Shown: positions 25,628 to 35,142 of the stretch, piece by piece
How positions within the stretch are numbered: position 1 is the first letter of the stretch
How the letters are laid out: each line of letters starts with the position of its first letter
From: Ruegeria marina
GTDB lineage: Bacteria; Pseudomonadota; Alphaproteobacteria; Rhodobacterales; Rhodobacteraceae
DNA length: 64,000 bases
Assembly: GCF_900101475.1 (NCBI RefSeq)
Contig: NZ_FMZV01000001.1
Coordinates: forward strand, 124,001 to 188,000
Direction: 5' to 3'
Made by a program: the position numbers and the translations under genes
The notes under the pieces: generated by a model
The model's database searches: none
Told to the model about the DNA's origin: nothing
What the model saw: the letters and a program-made list of their open reading frames with translations, nothing else

Positions 25628-26982
25628 CCGACGCAACCGCGAACTCAACCGGGGGAACCCCGGGCCGGAATGCCGGATCGCTGTTCGACAAGGACCCCCG
25701 GACGCGCAAGCGCAACGCGGCCGAAACCCGGTTCCGGATGATGGGTCTGGCCGCCGTGATCTTTGGCGTGCTCTGTCTTGTGGGGCTGCTGGGCTCTATC
25801 ATCTCTAACGGTGTTTCGGCCTTCAGCCAGACCTTCATCATCGTCGACGTCTTCCTGGACCCGGCAAAGCTGGACAAGGACGGCGACCGCGACCCGGACA
25901 AGATCGCCAAGGTGACGACATTCGGCTATGCTCCCCTGATCGCGACCGCGATGGAGCAGGCGATGGAACAGGCCAACATCAGCATCGAGGGCCTCGGCAA
26001 GAAGGACGCCGCCGAACTGGTGTCGAAAGAAGCGCCGGCGCAACTTCGGAACTATGTGCTGAACAATATCGACGAGATCGGCGAGACGGTACGGTTCAAG
26101 GTGCTGGCCTCGGGCAGGATCGACGGCTATTACAAGGGCCGCGTCACGATGGCCTCTGCCGAGCTTGACCGCAACGTCTCGCCCGCGCAGTTGCAACTGG
26201 CGGATCAGTTGAAGGCAGCCGGGTTGCTGAGCACCGGGTTCAACTGGCAGTTCTTCACCGCGCCCGACGCTTCGGACACACGGCCGGAAGCCGCCGGTCT
26301 GGGGGTTGCGATCCTGGGTTCGCTCTACATGATGATCATCGTTCTGGTGCTGGCGCTGCCGCTGGGGGTTGCGGCCTCGGTCTATCTCGAGGAATTCGCG
26401 CCACAGAACTGGCTCACGGATGCCATCGAGGTGAATATCGCCAACCTGGCCGCGGTGCCGTCGATCGTGTTCGGCATTCTTGGCCTTGCGATCTTCATCA
26501 ACATGGCCGGTCTGCCGCAATCGGCGCCCATCGTCGGCGGCCTCGTGCTGACGCTGATGACGCTTCCGACCATCATCATCGCCACCCGGGCCGCGCTCAA
26601 GGCGGTGCCGCCGTCGATCCGGGATGCGGCACTTGGGGTCGGGGCCTCGAAGATGCAGTCGGTGTTCCACCACGTTCTGCCGCTGGCCGCGCCGGGCATC
26701 CTGACCGGCACCATCATCGGCCTCGCGCAGGCGCTGGGGGAAACAGCGCCGCTCTTGCTGATCGGCATGGTTGCCTTTGTCCGCGAATTTCCCGACGGCC
26801 CGCCGGACGGGTTCTTCGACCCCGCCTCGGCGCTGCCGGTTCAGGTCTACAACTGGACACAGCGCGGCGACCCGGCCTTTGTGGAACGGGCGTCCGGCGC
26901 TATCATCGTGCTCCTCATCTTCCTGGTGTGCATGAACGCCCTGGCGATCGTTCTTCGTCGACGCTTCGAGCGGCGCTGGTAA
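25624..26982 (+). CDS. pstA: Phosphate ABC transporter permease PstA, DUF3333 form
   Basis: Predicted 452-residue inner-membrane permease, partner of PstC. The first 200 or so residues form the DUF3333-type N-terminal extension: one membrane segment near 45-70 and then a soluble, charged part. The permease domain from about 220 shows PLGVAASVYLEEFAPQN, IANLAAVPSIVFG and the coupling loop RDAALGVGASKMQSV. The frame overlaps pstC by four bases and pstB follows after 12 bases. The extended form is typical of this group, not a fusion artefact. Confidence 0.93.
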   Translation: MTDATANSTGGTPGRNAGSLFDKDPRTRKRNAAETRFRMMGLAAVIFGVLCLVGLLGSIISNGVSAFSQTFIIVDVFLDPAKLDKDGDRDPDKIAKVTTFGYAPLIATAMEQAMEQANISIEGLGKKDAAELVSKEAPAQLRNYVLNNIDEIGETVRFKVLASGRIDGYYKGRVTMASAELDRNVSPAQLQLADQLKAAGLLSTGFNWQFFTAPDASDTRPEAAGLGVAILGSLYMMIIVLVLALPLGVAASVYLEEFAPQNWLTDAIEVNIANLAAVPSIVFGILGLAIFINMAGLPQSAPIVGGLVLTLMTLPTIIIATRAALKAVPPSIRDAALGVGASKMQSVFHHVLPLAAPGILTGTIIGLAQALGETAPLLLIGMVAFVREFPDGPPDGFFDPASALPVQVYNWTQRGDPAFVERASGAIIVLLIFLVCMNALAIVLRRRFERRW

Positions 26983-26994
26983 GGGAGCCGAACA

Positions 26995-27792
26995 ATGAAC
27001 GACATGTCTCGACTGGAGAGAACCGTGGGAACCAAGAACATCAAGATGGAGTGCCGGGACTGTCAGGTCTATTACGGCGACACGCACGCGATCAAGGACG
27101 TGAACGTCGATATCGAGGACAAGACCGTCACCGCCTTCATTGGGCCGTCGGGCTGCGGCAAGTCCACGTTCCTGCGCTGCCTGAACCGGATGAACGATAC
27201 GATCTCGGTGGCGCGCGTCGAAGGCCAGTTCAAACTCGATGGCGAAGACATCTATGACAGGCGCGTCGACCCCGTGCAGTTGCGCGCCAAGGTCGGCATG
27301 GTGTTCCAGAAACCGAACCCGTTTCCCAAGTCGATCTATGACAACGTAGCCTATGGTCCGCGCATTCACGGACTGGCCCGGAACAAGGCGGAACTGGACG
27401 ATATCGTCGAACAGGCGCTGCGCCGCGGCGCCTTGTGGAACGAAGTCAAGGACCGTCTCGATGCGCCAGGCACCGGTCTTTCGGGCGGCCAGCAGCAGCG
27501 TCTGTGCATCGCGCGCGCGGTTGCGACCGAACCCGAAGTGCTGTTGATGGACGAACCCTGTTCGGCGCTGGACCCCATCGCCACGGCGCAGGTCGAGGAA
27601 CTGATCGACGAATTGCGGCAGAGCTATTCGGTCGTGATCGTCACGCATTCGATGCAGCAGGCTGCGCGGGTGAGCCAGAAGACCGCATTCTTCCACTTGG
27701 GCAACCTCGTCGAATTCGGTGAAACCGGGCAGATCTTTACGAACCCGGTCGATCCGCGCACGGAAAGCTACATCACCGGCCGCATCGGCTGA
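26995..27792 (+). CDS. pstB: Phosphate ABC transporter ATPase PstB
   Basis: Predicted 265-residue ATPase that powers PstAC. Walker A is GPSGCGKST at residues 50-58, the signature is [14 protein letters not shown], and Walker B is [13 protein letters not shown]. The family-typical [20 protein letters not shown]-loop is present. A ribosome site GGGAG lies ahead of the first ATG; a second ATG three codons later is possible. The four Pst components together also signal phosphate status to PhoR through PhoU. Confidence 0.96.
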   Translation: MNDMSRLERTVGTKNIKMECRDCQVYYGDTHAIKDVNVDIEDKTVTAFIGPSGCGKSTFLRCLNRMNDTISVARVEGQFKLDGEDIYDRRVDPVQLRAKVGMVFQKPNPFPKSIYDNVAYGPRIHGLARNKAELDDIVEQALRRGALWNEVKDRLDAPGTGLSGGQQQRLCIARAVATEPEVLLMDEPCSALDPIATAQVEELIDELRQSYSVVIVTHSMQQAARVSQKTAFFHLGNLVEFGETGQIFTNPVDPRTESYITGRIG

Positions 27793-27809
27793 GGACAGGA
27801 ACGGATATC

Positions 27810-28511
27810 ATGGTGCAACAGCATATCACTTCGGCCTACGACCGCGATCTGGAGGCGATCCAGGCCCATATCATGAAGATGGGCGGGCTGGTCGAGGCCG
27901 CGATCATGTCTTCGGCCCGGTCGCTGGAAACGCGCGATGTGGAACTGGCCAAGGAAGTGCGGGCCGGCGACAAGGCCATCGACGCGCTGGAGGAACTCAT
28001 CAACGCGGAAACCGCGCGCCTGATCGCGCTGCGGGCGCCCACCGCGATCGATTTGCGCCTGATCCTTTCGGTCATGAAGGTCGCGACCAACCTGGAACGC
28101 ATCGGGGATTATGCCAAGAACATAGCCAAGCGAACGACGGTCCTGGTCGAATCGCCGCCGGTAGGCGACAGCGCAGCGGCCCTGCGCCGCATGGCGCGCG
28201 AGGTCGAACTGATGCTCAAGGACGCGCTTGACAGCTATATCCAGCGCGATGCCGAACTGGCAACGGATGTGATCAGCCGCGACCAGGACGTGGACCAGAT
28301 GTACAACGCGCTGTTCCGCCAATTCCTGACCTTCATGGCCGAGGATCCGCGCAGCATCACCGCGTGCATGCATCTGCATTTCATCGCCAAGAACATCGAA
28401 CGCATGGGCGATCATGTCACCGCGATCGCCGAGCAGGTGGTCTACCTTGTGACCGGCAGCCGCCCGGACGACGCGCGCCCCAAGGGCGACGTGACGTCGA
28501 CGACGGCGTAA
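27810..28511 (+). CDS. phoU: Phosphate transport regulator PhoU
   Basis: Predicted 233-residue all-helical protein made of two similar three-helix PhoU domains. The metal-binding-type motifs E/DxxxD appear in each half (for example ERIGDYAKNIAKR near 95-107 and ERMGDHVTAIAEQ near 200-212). PhoU links the Pst transporter to PhoR and represses the regulon when phosphate is abundant. It lies 17 bases after pstB and 15 before phoB. Confidence 0.95.
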   Translation: MVQQHITSAYDRDLEAIQAHIMKMGGLVEAAIMSSARSLETRDVELAKEVRAGDKAIDALEELINAETARLIALRAPTAIDLRLILSVMKVATNLERIGDYAKNIAKRTTVLVESPPVGDSAAALRRMAREVELMLKDALDSYIQRDAELATDVISRDQDVDQMYNALFRQFLTFMAEDPRSITACMHLHFIAKNIERMGDHVTAIAEQVVYLVTGSRPDDARPKGDVTSTTA

Positions 28512-28526
28512 CGGGGAGGCCAGGCA

Positions 28527-29216
28527 ATGTCCGCTGATCAACCTACCGTTCTTGTGGTCGAGGACGAGATGGCCCAGCGAGAGGTGCTGGCCTACAACCT
28601 CGAAGCCGAAGGGTTTCGCGTGCTCAAGGCAGAAGACGGCGAAGAGGCGATGCTGCTGGTGGACGAGGACACGCCGGACATCATCGTGCTGGACTGGATG
28701 ATGCCGAATCTCAGCGGTATCGAGGTCTGCCGGAGGCTCAAGACCAGGCCGGAAACCCGCTCGATCCCCGTGATCATGCTGTCGGCGCGGACCGAAGAGG
28801 TGGACAAGGTGCGCGGCCTTGAAACCGGGGCCGACGACTACGTGGTCAAGCCCTATTCGGTAGTCGAGCTGATGGCGCGGGTCCGCGGCCAGTTGCGTCG
28901 GGTACGGCCTTCGGCTGTCGGGCTGCGGCTGGAATACGAGGATATCGTTCTGGATGCGGAAACCCATCGGGTGAGCCGGTCGGACAAGCAGCTGAAACTG
29001 GGTCCGACCGAGTTCCGCCTGCTGTCGACCTTCATGGAAAAACCCGGACGGGTCTGGAGCCGCGAACAGTTGCTGGACCGGGTCTGGGGGCGCGACATCT
29101 ATGTGGACACCCGCACGGTCGACGTGCATATCGGGCGGCTGCGCAAGGCGCTGACGCAGCACGGCGGCGAGGATCCGGTGCGCACCGTGCGTGGGGCGGG
29201 TTACGCCCTGGGATGA
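28527..29216 (+). CDS. phoB: Phosphate regulon response regulator PhoB
   Basis: Predicted 229-residue OmpR-family response regulator. The receiver domain has the acidic pocket at Glu12-Asp13 and the phospho-acceptor Asp56 in VLDWMMP, with Lys in VVKPYS near residue 107. The winged-helix domain follows from about 130 with LGPTEFRLL, GRVWSREQLLDRVWG and DVHIGRLRKAL. It should bind the Pho-box repeats in front of pstS, so the operon is autoregulated. The stop is 13 bases from the end of a convergent LysR gene. Confidence 0.96.
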   Translation: MSADQPTVLVVEDEMAQREVLAYNLEAEGFRVLKAEDGEEAMLLVDEDTPDIIVLDWMMPNLSGIEVCRRLKTRPETRSIPVIMLSARTEEVDKVRGLETGADDYVVKPYSVVELMARVRGQLRRVRPSAVGLRLEYEDIVLDAETHRVSRSDKQLKLGPTEFRLLSTFMEKPGRVWSREQLLDRVWGRDIYVDTRTVDVHIGRLRKALTQHGGEDPVRTVRGAGYALG

Positions 29217-29229
29217 AGGCGATTGCCGT

Positions 29230-30141
29230 TCAGCGCGGCAATACCTCTTCGGGTTCCGCCTGCGCCGCCAGCCAGTGTCGAAAGGTTCTGAGCGAGGGGT
29301 CGGCGGTCTTGGCACGGGGCCAGACCAGATAATATGCGCCAACGGTTTCGACTGCATCGGGGTAGGCGGCCACCAGCCGCCCGGTGGCGAGATCCTGTTC
29401 CACCACGTAATTGGGCAAGAGTGCCACTCCAAGCCCGTGCAGCGCAGCCTGGCTGATCGTGGCGAACTGGTCGTGCAGGGTGCCGGGCAGGGGATCGGGA
29501 TGGGCAACGCCCATCTGGTCGAACCAGTCCTGCCAGGCGCGCGGCCGTGTCTGGATATGCAAGAGCGGCAGGCGCAGCAGGTCGGCGGGCGATTTCGGCG
29601 TGCCGTGCGGCAATAACCCGGGCGCGCAGACCGGCAGGACGCGCTCCGCCCTGAGCAGCAGCCGGTCCGTTCCCGGCCAATCCGGTACTCCGAAATGTAT
29701 CGCCGCATCAAAGGGTTCCGAGGCAAAGCTGAACGGACGCAATCGGGTGGACATGTTGATGGTGATATCCGGGTGCAGCCGCGCGAAATCGGGCAGGCGC
29801 GGCATCAGCCAGCGCATCCCGAAGGTGGGCAGGATGGCGAGGTTCACCGTGCCGCCGGCAGGTGTTACCTGCAACCTGAGCGAGGCCTGTGCGATCCGGT
29901 TCAGCGCCTCACGGATCTCGACCACGTATTCCTGCGCCGCCGGCGTCAACGAAAGGCGCTTGCGGTCGCGCTGGATCAGTTCGACCCCCATCTGGGTTTC
30001 CAGCGTCTGTAACTGGCGGCTGACCGCGCTTTGGGTCAGCGACAGTTCCTCGGCCACGGCCGAAGCCGAGCCGAGACGGTCCAGCGCTTCGAGGGCGCGG
30101 AGCGAAGAGATTGACGGGAGAAAACGTCTGGGTGCAAGCAT
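29230..30141 (-). CDS. LysR-family regulator next to gcdH
   Basis: Predicted 303-residue LysR-type regulator. The helix-turn-helix (about 15-75) shows LGSASAVAEELSLTQSAVSRQLQTLE, quoted here only in part as LTQSAVSRQLQTLE. The effector domain follows with LAILPTFGMRWLMPRLPDF, the pattern of the GcvA/GcdR subgroup. In several proteobacteria a GcdR-type regulator lies divergent from glutaryl-CoA dehydrogenase and controls it, and the same arrangement is seen here. An inverted repeat CGTTTT-N7-AAAACG lies just before its start. Confidence 0.9.
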   Translation of the reverse strand: MLAPRRFLPSISSLRALEALDRLGSASAVAEELSLTQSAVSRQLQTLETQMGVELIQRDRKRLSLTPAAQEYVVEIREALNRIAQASLRLQVTPAGGTVNLAILPTFGMRWLMPRLPDFARLHPDITINMSTRLRPFSFASEPFDAAIHFGVPDWPGTDRLLLRAERVLPVCAPGLLPHGTPKSPADLLRLPLLHIQTRPRAWQDWFDQMGVAHPDPLPGTLHDQFATISQAALHGLGVALLPNYVVEQDLATGRLVAAYPDAVETVGAYYLVWPRAKTADPSLRTFRHWLAAQAEPEEVLPR

Positions 30142-30146
30142 GTATG

Positions 30147-30165
30147 CGTTTTACTCATGAAAACG
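30147..30165. promoter_or_regulatory. Candidate LysR operator
   Basis: CGTTTT and AAAACG form an inverted repeat around 7 bases, 5 bases from the regulator start and about 75 bases before gcdH. Its size fits a T-N11-A LysR site. A second AAAACG copy lies at 30121 inside the gene. Binding is inferred from position. Confidence 0.4.
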
Positions 30166-30238
30166 TGCCAAAGTCTCGCTGTTTTTTGCCATTCGGGAAA
30201 GGTATGTTGCGCACAAACCGCAAATCAGGAGTTGATCG

Positions 30239-31465
30239 ATGGATACCGTTGCCAAGCCCGCCCTGCGCGACAAGGACAAGCCCGACCTGGGTGCCTTTGA
30301 CTGGGAGGATCCGTTTCGTCTGGCCGACCAGTTGACCGAAGACGAGCGCATGATCGCAGACGCAGCCCGGGCCTATGCGCAGGAAAAGCTGCAACCGCGC
30401 GTCACCGAGGCATTCCGGAACGAAGTGACCGATCCCGAGATCTTTCGTGAGATGGGCGAAATGGGCCTGTTGGGCACCACCATCCCCGAACAGTACGGCG
30501 GCATCGGCGCCGGTTACGTGACCTATGGCCTCGTCGCGCGCGAGGTCGAGCGCGTCGACAGCGGCTATCGCTCGATGATGTCGGTACAAAGCTCGTTGGT
30601 GATGTACCCGATATATGCCTATGGCAGTGAGGAGCAGCGGATGAAATACCTGCCCAAGCTCGCCAGCGGTGAATGGATCGGCTGTTTCGGTCTGACCGAA
30701 CCCGATGCGGGGTCGGACCCCGCCGGCATGAAGACCCGCGCGGTCAAGACCGAGGGCGGCTACAAGCTGACCGGCACCAAGATGTGGATCTCGAACGCGC
30801 CCATCGCGGATGTTTTCGTCGTCTGGGCCAAGTCCGAGGCGCATGACGGCAAGATTCGTGGCTTCATCCTTGAAAAAGGCATGAAGGGGCTGAGCGCGCC
30901 CAAGATCGAGAACAAGATGTCGCTGCGCGCCTCGATCACCGGCGAGATCGTGATGGACGGCGTCGAAGTGGGCGAAGAGGCGCTGCTGCCGCATGTGTCC
31001 GGGCTGAAAGGGCCGTTCGGCTGTCTGAACCGGGCCCGTTACGGTATCAGCTGGGGTGCGATGGGCGCGGCCGAATGCTGCTGGCACGCCGCGCGCCAAT
31101 ACGGTCTGGACCGCAAGCAGTTCAACCGCCCGCTCGCCCAGACCCAGTTGTTCCAGTTGAAACTGGCCAACATGCAGACCGAGATCGCCCTGGGCCTGCA
31201 AGCCAGCCTGCGCGTTGGCCGACTGATGGACGAGGCCAAGGCGGCGCCCGAGATGATCTCGATCGTCAAGCGCAACAACTGCGGCAAGGCGCTGGATGTT
31301 GCGCGCATGGCCCGCGACATGCACGGCGGCAATGGCATCAGCCTGGAGTTCCAGGTGATCCGCCACATGGTCAACCTGGAGACGGTGAACACCTACGAAG
31401 GCACCCATGACGTGCACGCGCTGATCCTGGGCCGGGCACAGACCGGGTTGCAGGCGTTCTTCTGA
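30239..31465 (+). CDS. gcdH: Glutaryl-CoA dehydrogenase
   Basis: Predicted 408-residue FAD enzyme of the acyl-CoA dehydrogenase family that oxidises and decarboxylates glutaryl-CoA to crotonyl-CoA in lysine and tryptophan breakdown. The N-terminal part matches the GCDH group ([19 protein letters not shown] near 19-37), the segment [13 protein letters not shown] holds the Arg that recognises the glutaryl carboxylate, and the catalytic base is Glu387 in [10 protein letters not shown]. The C-terminal [13 protein letters not shown] is also typical. The divergent LysR gene supports the assignment. A terminator follows. Confidence 0.94.
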   Translation: MDTVAKPALRDKDKPDLGAFDWEDPFRLADQLTEDERMIADAARAYAQEKLQPRVTEAFRNEVTDPEIFREMGEMGLLGTTIPEQYGGIGAGYVTYGLVAREVERVDSGYRSMMSVQSSLVMYPIYAYGSEEQRMKYLPKLASGEWIGCFGLTEPDAGSDPAGMKTRAVKTEGGYKLTGTKMWISNAPIADVFVVWAKSEAHDGKIRGFILEKGMKGLSAPKIENKMSLRASITGEIVMDGVEVGEEALLPHVSGLKGPFGCLNRARYGISWGAMGAAECCWHAARQYGLDRKQFNRPLAQTQLFQLKLANMQTEIALGLQASLRVGRLMDEAKAAPEMISIVKRNNCGKALDVARMARDMHGGNGISLEFQVIRHMVNLETVNTYEGTHDVHALILGRAQTGLQAFF

Positions 31466-31490
31466 TCAACGCACATTTTTCCAGTCAGGG

Positions 31491-31520
31491 GCGCGGACCA
31501 AGGGTTCGCGCTCTTTTTTT
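31491..31520 (+). terminator. Intrinsic terminator after gcdH
   Basis: GCGCGGACC at 31491-31499 pairs with GGTTCGCGC at 31503-31511 (one G:T pair), followed by TCTTTTTTT. It lies 26 bases past the gcdH stop. Confidence 0.85.
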
Positions 31521-31533
31521 GCGTTCCCGACTT

Positions 31534-31547
31534 CACATTTGAATGTG
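31534..31547. promoter_or_regulatory. Palindrome upstream of sulP
   Basis: CACATTTGAATGTG is a perfect palindromic site (6-bp arms around TG) followed by the AT-rich stretch TTTATACATATAAG. It lies 66 bases before the transporter start and may be an operator near the promoter. No regulator gene is adjacent. Confidence 0.4.
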
Positions 31548-31612
31548 TTTATACATATAAGAGAACGTGAATATGAACTGAATCGTCGGAATTCCGGGGG
31601 CAGGGGACAAGC

Positions 31613-33364
31613 ATGGATATCAAGCGCGCAATCGCCGGCACGGCCCGGTACCTGCCCATCCTGGATTGGGGCCGCCGCTATGGCGGCGTGGAACTGACCG
31701 GTGACCTGATCGCGGCGGTGATCGTGACCGTGATGCTGATCCCGCAATCGCTGGCCTATGCCTTGCTGGCGGGGCTTCCGGCCGAGGTCGGGCTTTATGC
31801 TTCGATCCTGCCGCTGGTGGCCTATGCCATTTTCGGCACCAGCCGGGCGCTGGCGGTCGGGCCGGTCGCGGTGGTGTCGCTGATGACGGCCTCGGCCCTG
31901 GCGCCGCTGGGCCTGCAAAGCGTCAGCGAATACGTGACCGCGGCAGGGATGCTGGCGCTTTTGTCCGGCGCGATGCTGCTGGCGATGGGGTTTTTCCGGC
32001 TGGGGGTGGTGGCGAATTTTCTCAGCCATCCGGTGATTGCCGGGTTCATCACCGCCTCGGGCCTGCTGATCGCCGCGAGCCAACTGAAGCATATTCTGGG
32101 CATATCCGCGCATGGGCATACCTTGCCGGGACTTCTGTCCGATCTTCTTGCCCATCTGGGTGAGACCAACCCGGCGACCCTGATTATCGGTGTTGCGGCA
32201 CTGGCCTTTCTGTTCTGGGTCCGCAAGGGGATGGCCGGCGCCTTGCAACGGCATCTGGGGATGTCCCGGCCCCTGGCGGCCACGCTTGCGCGGATCGGGC
32301 CGATCTTTGCGGTGATCGGCACCACCCTGGTTACCTGGGCACTGGATTTGCAGTCCTGGGGGGTGGCGGTGGTTGGCACGGTTCCGACAGGCTTGCCGCC
32401 TCTGGGTGTCCCGTGGGAGGCCTGGTCCCTGATCCCGGCGCTGGCTGGTCCGGCGCTGCTCTTGTCGGTCATTGGATATGTCGAATCCGTGTCCGTGGCC
32501 CAGACGCTGGCCGCCAAGAAGAAACAGCGGATCGAACCGAACCAGGAATTGATCGCCCTTGGTGCCGCCAACATGTCATCGGCCCTTTCCGGCGGATACC
32601 CGGTGACCGGTGGTTTCGCCCGGTCCGTTGTGAACTTCGATGCCGGGGCCGAAACGCCCGCCGCCGGTGCCTTCACCGCCGTCGGACTGCTGGTCGCCGC
32701 GATGTTCCTGACACCGCTGCTGTATTTCCTGCCAAAGGCCACGCTGGCGGCCACCATCATCGTCGCGGTGCTGTCGCTGGTCGATCTGTCGATCCTGACA
32801 CGGGCCTGGAGCTATTCGCGGGCGGATTTCGCAGCCGTGTTCACCACCATCGCGCTGACACTGACCGCCGGTGTTGAAACCGGTGTCGCCAGCGGCGTTG
32901 TGATCTCGCTCTTGCTGTTCGTCTGGAAGACCTCGCGCCCGCATGTCGCCGAAGTGGGGCAGGTGCCAGGCAGCCAGCATTTCCGCAATATCCTGCGTCA
33001 CAATGTGGTGACGGATCCACAGGTCCTGACGCTGCGGATCGACGAAAGCCTGTATTTCGCCAATGCCCGGCGCATGGAGGATCTGGTCGTCGAGCGGGTT
33101 CTGCGCGACCGCGAGACGATCCGCCATGTCATCCTGATGTTCTCGGCGGTAAACGAGGTCGATTTCAGCGCGCTGGAATCGCTCGAGGCAATCAATCAGC
33201 GGCTGGCCGACCTCGGGGTGACGTTGCACCTGTCCGAAGTCAAAGGCCCGGTGATGGACAGGCTGAAACGTAGTCATTTCCTGCAGGAGATGACAGGGCA
33301 GGTTTTCCTGTCGCAATTCGAAGCTTTCGATCAGTTGCGTTCAAGGGACGCGTGCGTTGCCTAA
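31613..33364 (+). CDS. SulP-family anion transporter with STAS domain
   Basis: Predicted 583-residue membrane transporter of the SulP (SLC26) family, which moves sulfate, bicarbonate or dicarboxylates. The signature PQSLAYALLAGLPAEVGLYASI lies near residues 43-64 and is quoted only in part as LAGLPAEVGLYAS. About 11-12 hydrophobic segments fill residues 20-430, including SGGYPVTGGFARSVVNFDAG. A cytoplasmic STAS domain (about 450-560) follows, with FSAVNEVDFSALESLE. Substrate cannot be told from sequence. The gene is single, bounded by the gcdH terminator. Confidence 0.92.
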   Translation: MDIKRAIAGTARYLPILDWGRRYGGVELTGDLIAAVIVTVMLIPQSLAYALLAGLPAEVGLYASILPLVAYAIFGTSRALAVGPVAVVSLMTASALAPLGLQSVSEYVTAAGMLALLSGAMLLAMGFFRLGVVANFLSHPVIAGFITASGLLIAASQLKHILGISAHGHTLPGLLSDLLAHLGETNPATLIIGVAALAFLFWVRKGMAGALQRHLGMSRPLAATLARIGPIFAVIGTTLVTWALDLQSWGVAVVGTVPTGLPPLGVPWEAWSLIPALAGPALLLSVIGYVESVSVAQTLAAKKKQRIEPNQELIALGAANMSSALSGGYPVTGGFARSVVNFDAGAETPAAGAFTAVGLLVAAMFLTPLLYFLPKATLAATIIVAVLSLVDLSILTRAWSYSRADFAAVFTTIALTLTAGVETGVASGVVISLLLFVWKTSRPHVAEVGQVPGSQHFRNILRHNVVTDPQVLTLRIDESLYFANARRMEDLVVERVLRDRETIRHVILMFSAVNEVDFSALESLEAINQRLADLGVTLHLSEVKGPVMDRLKRSHFLQEMTGQVFLSQFEAFDQLRSRDACVA

Positions 33365-33450
33365 TGAAAATCTCATAATCGGTATTATGGTGAAATACTG
33401 AGTTCTGCCGATACGTCAATTGCTGACAAAGGATTGGCAGCGCAGGATCC

Positions 33451-33492
33451 AGTCCTTACGATCGTTGCAATCCAATTCGCATCGTAAGGACT
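33451..33492 (+). promoter_or_regulatory. Perfect 12-bp inverted repeat covering a ribosome site
   Basis: AGTCCTTACGAT at 33451-33462 and ATCGTAAGGACT at 33481-33492 are exact inverted copies with an 18-base spacer. The right arm contains AAGGA, the ribosome binding site of the next gene. It may be an operator or an RNA hairpin that blocks translation. Confidence 0.6.
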
Positions 33493-33496
33493 TGAT

Positions 33497-34267
33497 ATGG
33501 AGTTGAAAGACCGGATTGTCGTCGTGACCGGCGCCGCCAGCGGTATTGGCCGCGGTCTGGCCGAACGGTTTGCCGCCGAAGGCGCGAAATGCGTCATCTG
33601 CGCCGACCGGAACCTTGATGGTGCCCGCCAGGTCGCCGATGCGATTGGCGGCCTGGCGATCGCCTGCGACGTCAGCAAGGAAGATGATATCTCCCGGATG
33701 ATCGCCACGGTTGAACGCGAGACCGGCCCGATCGACCTGTTCTGTTCCAACGCCGGGATCCTGACCCTTGGCGGCGTCGATACCCCGAACGAGGATTGGC
33801 AGCGGATCTGGGAGATCAACGTGATGTCGCAGGTCTGGGCCGCGCGCCATGTCGTGCCGCGCATGATTGCGCGCGGCGGCGGCTATCTGCTCAACACCGC
33901 GTCGGCGGCGGGTCTGCTCAATCAGGTCGGCGCGGCACCCTATGGCGTGACAAAGCATGCCTCGGTCGGATTGGCGGAATGGCTGGCGATGACCTATGGC
34001 GACCAAGGCATTGGTGTGTCTGTCCTGTGCCCGCAAGCGGTGCGGTCGGAAATGACGCGCGGGCATGAAGAGTCGGTGGCGGCACTGGATGGCATGCTGG
34101 AACCGTCGGACGTGGCCGAGGCCTGTGTCGAGGCGATCCGCACACGAAGCTTTCTGGTGCTGCCGCATCCGCAAGTTCTGGATTATATGCGATTGAAAAC
34201 GCAGGATTATGACCGCTGGATCGGTGGCATGCGCAAGCTCAACCGGCAATTTGGCGGCAAGCTCTAA
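33497..34267 (+). CDS. SDR-family oxidoreductase
   Basis: Predicted 256-residue short-chain dehydrogenase. The nucleotide motif is TGAASGIGRG at 11-20, the stabilising motif is SNAG near 84-87, and the catalytic residues are Ser136, Tyr149 and Lys153 in APYGVTKHA. The Asp/Arg context after the second strand (CADRN) suggests NAD preference. The substrate is unknown. The gene converges with tesB (4-base overlap of the ends) and its translation start lies against a perfect inverted repeat. It opens the acyl-CoA catabolic region. Confidence 0.88.
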   Translation: MELKDRIVVVTGAASGIGRGLAERFAAEGAKCVICADRNLDGARQVADAIGGLAIACDVSKEDDISRMIATVERETGPIDLFCSNAGILTLGGVDTPNEDWQRIWEINVMSQVWAARHVVPRMIARGGGYLLNTASAAGLLNQVGAAPYGVTKHASVGLAEWLAMTYGDQGIGVSVLCPQAVRSEMTRGHEESVAALDGMLEPSDVAEACVEAIRTRSFLVLPHPQVLDYMRLKTQDYDRWIGGMRKLNRQFGGKL

Positions 34268-35133
34268 TCCTTTAGCTGTCGCATCAAACCTTCCTGCGCC
34301 ACGCTGGCGACCAGCGTGCCGTCCTCGGCATAGATCTTGCCCCGGTTGAAACTGCGCCCCGCACCGGTCCAGGGGCTGTCCATCACGTAGAGATGCCAGT
34401 TTTCGAACCGGATCGGCGCGTGAAACCACATGGCATGGTCTAGGCTGGCGCTGTTCACCTGACGTGTGTACCAGCTGAGCCCGTGCGGGCGCAGACCGGA
34501 CCCCAGAAGCCCCATGTCCGAGGCATAGGCCAACAGCAGATGCTGGGTGGCCGGATCGGCCCCGGCGGCGGCCCCCATCCGGAACCACAGGTAGTGACGG
34601 TCGTCGGCCGGGACAGGCTCGAACATGTCGCGCGGCTCGACCTCCCGGATCTCGATGGGGCGCGGCCGGGTGAATTCGGCGTGGTATTTTTCGGGAATAC
34701 GGTCGATGAACCGCTCTTGCAGGGATTGGCGCGAGGGATGCGCGTCGGGACCTTCGATTGCGGGCATCTGATGCTGATGATCCCAGCCGTCGTCCCCGGC
34801 ATGAAACGAGGCGGACAGGTTCAATATCTGCCGGCCATGCTGGATCGCGACCACGCGCCGGGTGGTGAAGGACCCTCCATCCCGCGCCCTATCGACTTGA
34901 TAGATAACAGGAATACTCGGATCTCCAGGCCGAATGAAATAGGCATGCAGCGAATGACACAACCGGTCGTCGACCGTCCGGTAGGCCGCCGCCAGGGCCT
35001 GGGCGATCACCTGCCCGCCATAGATGCGTGTTGGCGTTTCGCCGCCCGACCCGGTGCCCCGAAACAGATCGGTTTCCAGGCGTTCGATGTCGAGCAGGTC
35101 GAACAACTGGCGTTCGGCATCGGTCATGGGCAT
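34264..35133 (-). CDS. tesB: Acyl-CoA thioesterase II (TesB-like)
   Basis: Predicted 289-residue double hot-dog thioesterase that hydrolyses acyl-CoA to free acid and CoA. Conserved stretches are GGQVIAQALAAAYRTV near 39-54, SLHAYFIRPGD near 68-78, and SLDHAMWFH near 230-238 with the likely catalytic Asp232. Thr256 (SPWTGAG) and Gln280 (VAQEG) are candidate partners. It is the last gene of a minus-strand operon after the CoA ligase gene (9-base gap), which suggests it drains or proofreads CoA esters of that route. Confidence 0.92.
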   Translation of the reverse strand: MPMTDAERQLFDLLDIERLETDLFRGTGSGGETPTRIYGGQVIAQALAAAYRTVDDRLCHSLHAYFIRPGDPSIPVIYQVDRARDGGSFTTRRVVAIQHGRQILNLSASFHAGDDGWDHQHQMPAIEGPDAHPSRQSLQERFIDRIPEKYHAEFTRPRPIEIREVEPRDMFEPVPADDRHYLWFRMGAAAGADPATQHLLLAYASDMGLLGSGLRPHGLSWYTRQVNSASLDHAMWFHAPIRFENWHLYVMDSPWTGAGRSFNRGKIYAEDGTLVASVAQEGLMRQLKD

Positions 35134-35142
35134 CTCGTGTCT

